NCBI GenBank assembly: GCA_903895005.1 | Contig: CAITSH010000360.1 | Span: forward strand, 1 to 10,979 | DNA length: 10,979 nucleotides | Source of the DNA: an uncultured Pseudomonadota bacterium | Lineage (GTDB): Bacteria; Pseudomonadota; Gammaproteobacteria; Burkholderiales; SG8-39 | Reading direction: 5' to 3' | Part shown: one piece after another, positions 6,669-10,979 of the stretch | How positions within the stretch are numbered: position 1 is the first letter of the stretch | Layout: each line of letters starts with the position of its first letter | Notes under the pieces: model-generated | The model's database searches: none | What the model was told of the DNA's origin: nothing | What the model saw: only the letters and a program-made list of their open reading frames with translations | Translations under genes and position numbers: made by a program

Positions 6669-6813
6669 GTTTCCTCCTTGTTTATCCTTATTGCACGAAG
6701 GCACGATGGCGCGGCGATGCGCCTGTGCACATGTGAACCTGTGCGCCGTTTCGGCGCGTGACCGCGGCTCGGCCCGCGTGACGCATGCCGGCGTGCTGCG
6801 ATTTATGTCCGGC

Positions 6814-6842
6814 ACCTTAAGGACGAATCGCATTAATGTCAA
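6814..6842 (-). promoter_or_regulatory. Candidate sigma-70 promoter for the Bug operon
   Basis: On the minus strand a perfect -35 TTGACA (6842-6837) is followed after 17 bases by TAAGGT (6819-6814), which keeps the key T, A and final T of the -10 box. The predicted start is near 6807, giving a leader of about 140 nt to the first Bug gene. The -10 overlaps the palindrome CCTTAAGG (6815-6822). The operator-like palindrome at 6857-6876 would be centred near -60, a usual activator position. Confidence 0.55.
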
Positions 6843-6856
6843 ATAATGAGAATAAT

Positions 6857-6939
6857 AAAATGCGTTATGGCATTTTCCATATAAAAATATAAAAATTATC
6901 GTATGGTGATAAATAAAATATAAAATCTGGCAAAATGCC
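6857..6939. promoter_or_regulatory. Operator-like palindrome and third half-site in AT-rich control region
   Basis: AAAATGC (6857-6863) and GCATTTT (6870-6876) form a perfect inverted repeat with a six-base spacer. A third copy AAAATGC lies at 6932-6938 in the same orientation as the first. Overlapping this are TATGG-N6-CCATA (6866-6881) and, further right, TTATC-N7-GATAA (6896-6912). The segment between is almost free of G and C, unlike everything around it, and holds TATAAA/TAAAAT (6919-6926) as possible -10 boxes for the rightward unit, without a clear -35. The IclR-family protein encoded at 9157-9912 is the natural candidate to bind here, but that link is inference. Confidence 0.5.
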
Positions 6940-6983
6940 CGTCCGGGGTTGAAAAACGAGCCAAAATCAACAGGCTTCAAGCC

Positions 6984-7034
6984 CCGGTCGAAAAGACCGG
7001 CACCACGCAAGTCAGGCCCCGGCCCAAGTTTGGG
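6984..7034 (+). other. Hairpins in the leader of the VOC operon
   Basis: CCGGTC-GAAAA-GACCGG (6984-7000) is a perfect six-base-pair stem, and CCCAA-GT-TTGGG (7023-7034) is a second short stem placed 12 nt before the ribosome site of the VOC gene. CCGGGG (6943-6948) and CCCCGG (6982-6987) could form a competing longer-range pairing with the first stem. The alternatives could influence translation or mRNA stability. No T tract follows either stem, so termination is unlikely. No known riboswitch class is recognised. Confidence 0.4.
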
Positions 7035-7061
7035 TCCGTGCAAAACAAGGAGGACACTGCC

Positions 7062-7634
7062 ATGAGTAACAGCACATCCGTACCCGCCGTCTCGTTCAGC
7101 CACGTCGGTTTTTTTGTCAAAGACATCGTCGCAATGGAGGATTTTTTTCGCCGCGTGATGGGCTTCATCGTCACCGACCGCGGCGATCTCGGTAAGGTGA
7201 AACTGGTGTTCTTGAGCCGCAACCCGGAAGAGCACCACCAGGTCGTGCTCGCCTCGGGCCGGCCCGATGACCTGCCCTTCAACCTGATCAACCAGATTTC
7301 GTTTCGCGTGCCGGGCATTGCCGAACTGCGCCGCTTCAACGCCATCCTGCAGGCGGAGGAACAGGCCGGGCGCATCACCGAAATGCGGCCGATCACCCAC
7401 GGCAACGCCATCTCGATTTACTTTCGCGATCCCGAGGGTAACCGCATCGAAGTGTTTTTCGACACGCCCTGGTATTGCGAACAGCCGGTGCGCGTGCCGG
7501 TGGACTTCAGCCTCTCCGACGAGGAAATCCTTGCCAGCGCCGAAAAGACCGCGCGCAGCCTGCCCAATTTCAAGCCGCGCGCCGAATGGGTCGCCGACAT
7601 GAAAAAGCGCATTGATGCCGGCATCAATGCCTGA
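7062..7634 (+). CDS. VOC-superfamily protein, extradiol-dioxygenase-like
   Basis: The VOC (vicinal oxygen chelate) fold covers type I extradiol ring-cleavage dioxygenases, glyoxalase I and other metal enzymes. The 190-residue product has two beta-alpha-beta modules: first from FSHVGFFVKDIVAMEDFFRRV (12-32), second from NQISFRVPGIAELRRF (77-92) to FRDPEGNRIEVFFDTPW (121-137). H14 and E130 sit at metal-ligand positions. The matching place in the second module is Q78 rather than His, and an EHH (57-59) lies at the end of the first module. A tail of about 50 residues follows. The start at 7062 is set by AAGGAGG (7047-7053) eight bases upstream; a GTG at 7038 would lie upstream of this site. The gene leads the rightward unit and overlaps the hydroxylase gene by 8 nt, consistent with consecutive steps. 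Ring cleavage is likely but not assured. Confidence 0.88.
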   Translation: MSNSTSVPAVSFSHVGFFVKDIVAMEDFFRRVMGFIVTDRGDLGKVKLVFLSRNPEEHHQVVLASGRPDDLPFNLINQISFRVPGIAELRRFNAILQAEEQAGRITEMRPITHGNAISIYFRDPEGNRIEVFFDTPWYCEQPVRVPVDFSLSDEEILASAEKTARSLPNFKPRAEWVADMKKRIDAGINA

Positions 7635-9153
7635 TCCGGCGGCAATGGCGAAGCGCCGCCGCTGCGACGTCGCCATCGTCGGCTACGGGCCGGCGGGTGC
7701 CGCGCTTGCCAACCTGCTCGGGCAGGCGGGGCTGTCGGTGATCGTGTTCGAGCGTGACGCGGACGTGTACCCGTTGCCGCGCGCCATCCACTTCGACGGG
7801 GAGGTGATGCGCATATTCCATTCAATGGGCCTCGCTGAAGAGGTCGGTGCGGTCTCGCGCCCGGGGCTCACCGGGATGCATTTCGTCAACGCGGCGGGTG
7901 AAACCCTGCTGGTGCGCGGGGGTACCGCCGCCCGCGGCATGCACGGCGTGGCGAGCAATTACTACTTCCACCAGCCTGAACTCGAGGTAGTGCTGCGCAG
8001 CGCCGTCGGGCGCTTTCCGAATGTCGAGGTCTGCCTGCGCCACGAAGTGCAGGCTATCGAAGAGAAGTCCGGCGCTGCGCTGTTGCGCGTCGATGACCTC
8101 GTGCACGCGAGCAGTCATGAAGTCGAGGCGGGCTACGTCGTCGGCTGCGACGGGGCGCGCTCGCTGGTGCGCCGCGTGATGGGTTCGAGCATGACCGACC
8201 TTGGCCTGCACCAGGCCTGGCTGGTGTTCGATGTCCTGCTCAAGCGCAAGGTCAATCTGCCCGAGTACACGGTGCAGCATTGCGACCCGGCGCGGCCCAT
8301 GACCGCCTGTTATGTCACAGACAAACGCCGGCGCTGGGAAATCATGCTGCTGCCCGACGAAATCCCCGCCGTCATGACGCGGCCCGAGGTGGTCTGGCCT
8401 CTGGTCAGCCGCTGGATCACGCCTGCGGACGCCGACCTTGAACGCGCAGCCGTCTACACCTTTCATTCGGTGATCGCCGAAGGCTGGCGCCGCGGCCGCC
8501 TCATGCTCGCCGGTGATTCGGCCCACCAGACGCCGCCGTTTCTCGGGCAGGGCATGTGCGCGGGCATTCGCGATGTCGCCAATCTTGCCTGGAAACTGGT
8601 GCTGGTCGCGCGCGGCCTTGCACCCGACAGTCTGCTCGACACCTATGAGTCCGAGCGCAAGCCGCACGTGCACGCCTTCATCGACCTGGCGGTGCGCCTT
8701 GGCGACATCATCCAGACCACCGACCCGGCCGTCGCGGCCGAGCGCGATCGCAAGTTCCGCGAAAGCGAACCCGAAATCTTTGTTTATCCCGCACCCATGC
8801 TCGGTGCCGGTGTGCATACGGGGCAGGCTCCTGCGGGCGGGGTGTTCGGCCAGCCGTCGCTCGGTGACGGGCGTCGGCTGGATACGGCTATCGGACTTAA
8901 CTTTGCCGTGATCGGTGAGCGCGCCGTGCTTGAGGCTGTCGACGCAAAAACGCGTGCGCAATGGCGCGATATCGGTGCGAGCGTGCTGCCCGATCCGGGA
9001 GGTGATTTGGGCGAGTGGCTGCGCGCAAACAAAACGCGTGCACTGATCCTCAGGCCGGACCGCTATGTCGTCGGTATTGCCGCGGATGCCGCCGCGCTCG
9101 AGCGCTTGAGCGAATTGCTGCCATCAGCGCCGGCCGGGGTTGCGGTGGCCTAG
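7627..9153 (+). CDS. FAD-dependent aromatic hydroxylase, MhpA-like (class A flavoprotein monooxygenase)
   Basis: These NAD(P)H-dependent monooxygenases add one oxygen atom to a phenolic ring, as in 3-(3-hydroxyphenyl)propionate hydroxylase. The 508-residue product shows the dinucleotide-binding motif GYGPAG (19-24) with the ribose-binding E42, the DG motif in VVGCDGARSLVRR (D175), and the GD motif in LMLAGDSAHQTPPFLGQGMCAGIRD (G296-D297) that contacts FAD. The C-terminal part (about 420-508) resembles the thioredoxin-like domain of phenol hydroxylases. It is slightly shorter than typical MhpA (about 550). The start is uncertain: ATG at 7627 overlaps the VOC stop by 8 nt, while ATG at 7645 (MAKRRRCDVAIVG) or 7615 is possible; none has a strong ribosome site, which suggests coupling to the upstream gene. 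Substrate unknown. Confidence 0.94.
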   Translation: MPDPAAMAKRRRCDVAIVGYGPAGAALANLLGQAGLSVIVFERDADVYPLPRAIHFDGEVMRIFHSMGLAEEVGAVSRPGLTGMHFVNAAGETLLVRGGTAARGMHGVASNYYFHQPELEVVLRSAVGRFPNVEVCLRHEVQAIEEKSGAALLRVDDLVHASSHEVEAGYVVGCDGARSLVRRVMGSSMTDLGLHQAWLVFDVLLKRKVNLPEYTVQHCDPARPMTACYVTDKRRRWEIMLLPDEIPAVMTRPEVVWPLVSRWITPADADLERAAVYTFHSVIAEGWRRGRLMLAGDSAHQTPPFLGQGMCAGIRDVANLAWKLVLVARGLAPDSLLDTYESERKPHVHAFIDLAVRLGDIIQTTDPAVAAERDRKFRESEPEIFVYPAPMLGAGVHTGQAPAGGVFGQPSLGDGRRLDTAIGLNFAVIGERAVLEAVDAKTRAQWRDIGASVLPDPGGDLGEWLRANKTRALILRPDRYVVGIAADAAALERLSELLPSAPAGVAVA

Positions 9154-9156
9154 CGC

Positions 9157-9912
9157 ATGTCCAGCCTCAGCCGCATGCTCGCCGTGCTCGATTTGTTCAC
9201 GGGCACGACACCGTCCTGGACCGCAGAGGCCATCACCGAAACGCTCGGCTACTCGCGACCCACCGGCTATCGCTACGTGCGCGAACTGGCCGCCGCCGGC
9301 CTGCTGCGTCGCGGCTCCGGGGGCACCTACTGGCTGGGCACTCGGGCGATCGAACTCGATTACCAGATACGCATCACCGATCCGCTGCTGCTTGCCGGCG
9401 CCGCGCCGATGCGCGCGCTCGCCGATGCCACCGGATGCGACGTCGTGCTGGGCAGCGTGTATGGCGACCATGTGATCACCGTGCACCAGGAACACGGCGG
9501 CGAGGGCATCAGCGCCACCTACGGCCGCGGCCGCAACATGCCGCTGTTTCGCGGCATGCTGTCAAAAATGCTGCTCGCTTCGATCGCGCGCGCGCAACTG
9601 CGCCGCATCCACGCGACGCACGCCGAAGACGCCGCGGCGCAGGCGTTTTCCGCCGACTGGGACACCCTGGTCGCCAATCTCAAGGCCATTCGCAGCACCG
9701 GCCATTGCGTCAGCCACGGCGAACTCGATCCGGGCCTCGTGGGGGTGGCGGTGCCGCTGGTCAGTCGTGAACACGAAACCGTTGCAGCCCTGGGCCTGAT
9801 CCTGACCAAGCAGCGCCACGCCACATCCGATGTATCGCGCATGGTGCGGCTGTTGCGTGAAACAGTGGATCAGGTTTTGGGCGGGCTTGGCCCGCCCGCG
9901 ACCGGCGCGTAA
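9157..9912 (+). CDS. IclR-family transcriptional regulator
   Basis: IclR regulators are dimers or tetramers that repress or activate catabolic operons in response to a pathway acid (examples PcaR/PcaU, PobR, MhpR). The 251-residue product has an N-terminal winged helix (about 1-60; recognition region TLGYSRPTGYRYVRELAAAGLL) and the IclR effector domain (about 70-245) including GCDVVLGSVYGDHVI and the late conserved GVAVPLVSREHETVAALGL. The N-terminus is short, with only a few residues before the first helix. It starts 3 nt after the hydroxylase stop, so it belongs to the same transcript; this predicts feedback on its own operon. It ends 9 nt from the stop of the convergent hydrolase. Likely target: the control region between the VOC and Bug genes. 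Confidence 0.94.
   Translation: MSSLSRMLAVLDLFTGTTPSWTAEAITETLGYSRPTGYRYVRELAAAGLLRRGSGGTYWLGTRAIELDYQIRITDPLLLAGAAPMRALADATGCDVVLGSVYGDHVITVHQEHGGEGISATYGRGRNMPLFRGMLSKMLLASIARAQLRRIHATHAEDAAAQAFSADWDTLVANLKAIRSTGHCVSHGELDPGLVGVAVPLVSREHETVAALGLILTKQRHATSDVSRMVRLLRETVDQVLGGLGPPATGA
9879..9897. repeat. GC hairpin in the 3' end of iclR
   Basis: GGGCGGGC and GCCCGCCC form a perfect eight-base-pair stem with a three-base loop inside the last codons of the regulator gene. No T tract follows on either strand, so it is not a standard intrinsic terminator. It lies where two convergent transcripts meet. Confidence 0.55.
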
Positions 9913-9921
9913 CGCGGCTAG

Positions 9922-10815
9922 CTAGTTTCCGGTCGTCGCGAGGTAGTCTCGCGTTTCACGCAGCAGCGCTTCCGGGTTGTCACCGGCAACATGGTGTCCC
10001 GAGTCCACCTCGACCAGCGTGATCTGCGGACTCGCCGCGCGCATTTTAGGCACGGTGTCATCGGCAAACATGTCTGATCGCGTGCCGCGCACCACACGCA
10101 CCGGCATGGCAATGCGCGACAGCGCCTCCCATAAATCCACGCCCAGTTTGTGGCGCTCGCCGGTGGCAATCTGGTGGCGGAATTGCTTTGAAAAATGCAG
10201 GTCGCGCTTGATCATGAAACCGCCGGACACCGGCTTTAGATAGGCCTCGAAGCGCGCGCGCAAATCCCTGCCGGCCGGCGAATGCGGGTCGGTGCCCGAC
10301 CATTCGATCGCCGCATCGATGCTGGCAAACACATCGGGCGTGCCGGCGACGGTGGTGGCCACGCGCTTGGAGCCGCCCGGCGCGTTGTCCGGTGAATAAT
10401 CGACCAGCACCAGGCCCGCCACGCGCTGCGGTGTTTCTGCCGCGCACCAGACGCAACTCCTGCCACCCATTGAGTGGCCAAGCAACACTGCCTTCGCCCA
10501 CCCGAGGTGATCCATGACCGCGACAAGGTCGTTCGCCATGGCCGGTACGCCGTACTCGCCCGGCCAGTCCGAATCGCCAAAGCCGCGCATGTCTATGGCC
10601 GCAACCTGGCGGTCCGATGCGAGCGCCGCCGCAACCGCGATCCAGTCATAGGAAAAATACGACAGCCCGTGCACGATGATGATCGGCGTCTTGGCGCCGG
10701 GGCCCGGTTTGCCGAACAGACGGTAGGCGATGTTCACGCCGCCCGAGGGCGCGCGACCGGTGCTGTGCGCGATGTTCTGTGCGGTGTCGATATTTGTGCC
10801 CGCTTGCGTACTCAT
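9922..10815 (-). CDS. Alpha/beta hydrolase, possible ring-cleavage-product hydrolase or esterase
   Basis: The 297-residue product has the alpha/beta-hydrolase core: oxyanion HG at 49-50 in IIIVHGLSYFSYDW, the nucleophile elbow GHSMGG with S115, the acid D248 in RGTRSDMF, and a catalytic histidine in DSGHHV (H274 or H275). A lid of about 70 residues lies between strand six and the acid. MhpC-type hydrolases that split meta-cleavage products share this plan, but so do esterases, haloperoxidase-like proteins and enol-lactonases; motifs alone do not decide. About 25 residues precede the fold and have no signal-peptide character. The ATG at 10815 follows GGGGAA by about 7 nt; an in-frame ATG at 10854 would lie inside the upstream gene. 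The start overlaps that gene's stop by ATGA, so the two form an operon. Confidence 0.92.
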   Translation of the reverse strand: MSTQAGTNIDTAQNIAHSTGRAPSGGVNIAYRLFGKPGPGAKTPIIIVHGLSYFSYDWIAVAAALASDRQVAAIDMRGFGDSDWPGEYGVPAMANDLVAVMDHLGWAKAVLLGHSMGGRSCVWCAAETPQRVAGLVLVDYSPDNAPGGSKRVATTVAGTPDVFASIDAAIEWSGTDPHSPAGRDLRARFEAYLKPVSGGFMIKRDLHFSKQFRHQIATGERHKLGVDLWEALSRIAMPVRVVRGTRSDMFADDTVPKMRAASPQITLVEVDSGHHVAGDNPEALLRETRDYLATTGN

Positions 10816-10979
10816 GCGTGTTCCCCGGTGATCAGGCCCATGCCGGTAATCCACTCGGGGACGACGCGGTAGTAATCCAGACGTGCTTTGAATGTTCCGA
10901 TGGCCTGCATCGCCGCAAAGGCGGCGACCCAGGTGCGCACCTCGTGGCCGCCAAAACCGGCATCGCGATCGATCTCGGC
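10812..10979 (-). CDS. C-terminal end of an unrecognised protein (partial)
   Basis: An open minus-strand frame enters at the right edge and ends with TGA at 10814-10812, sharing ATGA with the hydrolase start. The 55 visible residues include GFGGHEVRTWVAAF, FKARLDYYRVVPEW and ITGMGLITGEHA at the end. Codon use is rich in G/C at third positions, like the neighbours, so it is coding. I do not recognise the family from this piece. Coupling to the alpha/beta hydrolase suggests a role in the same pathway. Confidence 0.75.
   Translation of the reverse strand, partial: AEIDRDAGFGGHEVRTWVAAFAAMQAIGTFKARLDYYRVVPEWITGMGLITGEHA

Noticed and set aside
7038..7061. GTG start for the VOC gene at 7038
   Set aside because: The AAGGAGG site lies downstream of it and eight bases before ATG 7062, which fits the family start better.
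6669..7676. Long minus-strand in-frame extension upstream of the first Bug gene
   Set aside because: It runs antisense through the VOC gene and the AT-rich control region. The signal peptide and the strong ribosome site place the true start at 6668.
7822..8961. 379-codon minus-strand open frame opposite the FAD hydroxylase
   Set aside because: Antisense to a gene with all FAD motifs intact; no domain or ribosome site supports it.
9879..9897. Intrinsic terminator for iclR or the hydrolase
   Set aside because: The stem is strong but lies inside the iclR coding region, and no T tract follows on either strand.
3038..10979. Possible defence or mobile-element system
   Set aside because: No nuclease, toxin, reverse transcriptase, integrase or transposase is seen. 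All genes fit uptake, catabolism and regulation.

Overview
The window looks like a chromosome segment of a GC-rich betaproteobacterium, most likely Burkholderiales. The pointers are the trxA-rho-rpmE gene order, the 7Fe ferredoxin gene divergent from trxA, the two periplasmic Bug (TctC-type) solute-binding proteins, and the strong G/C third-position bias. This placement is inference from gene content; no rRNA or other marker is present.

Left part (about 1-2900), housekeeping: on the minus strand trxA (thioredoxin), rho (termination factor) and rpmE (ribosomal protein L31) follow each other, closed by a UUCG-tetraloop terminator at the window edge. fdxA is divergent from trxA on the plus strand. 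The trxA-rho gap holds several hairpins, one resembling an intrinsic terminator only about 19 nt before the rho start codon. A palindromic C/G-rich intergenic element (about 2908-3006) then separates this block from the next.

Middle and right part (about 3038-10979), accessory catabolism: two divergent units face away from a 393-bp control region (6669-7061) with a very AT-rich core. Leftward run two Bug-type binding proteins that overlap by one base, an NTF2/SnoaL-like protein, and, after a 221-bp gap with two short tandem-repeat arrays, a fumarylacetoacetate-hydrolase (FAH) family enzyme. Rightward run a VOC-fold (extradiol-dioxygenase-like) protein, an FAD-dependent aromatic hydroxylase of the MhpA type, and an IclR-family regulator, all tightly coupled. 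Convergent with iclR, 9 nt away, is an alpha/beta hydrolase, overlapped by ATGA with a further minus-strand gene that leaves the window.

Together the genes read as an aromatic (or related cyclic acid) degradation locus: capture of a carboxylate by Bug proteins, ring hydroxylation (FAD enzyme), possible ring opening or other metal chemistry (VOC protein), C-C or ester hydrolysis (alpha/beta hydrolase, FAH-family enzyme), and control by IclR. The substrate cannot be read from the sequence. The best second-look items are the operator-like AAAATGC/GCATTTT palindrome plus third half-site in the control region, the His-Gln-Glu rather than His-His-Glu metal triad expected for the VOC protein, the heptamer array in front of the FAH-family gene, and the terminator-like hairpin in the rho leader. 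I found no CRISPR array, tRNA, rRNA, transposase or defence system.
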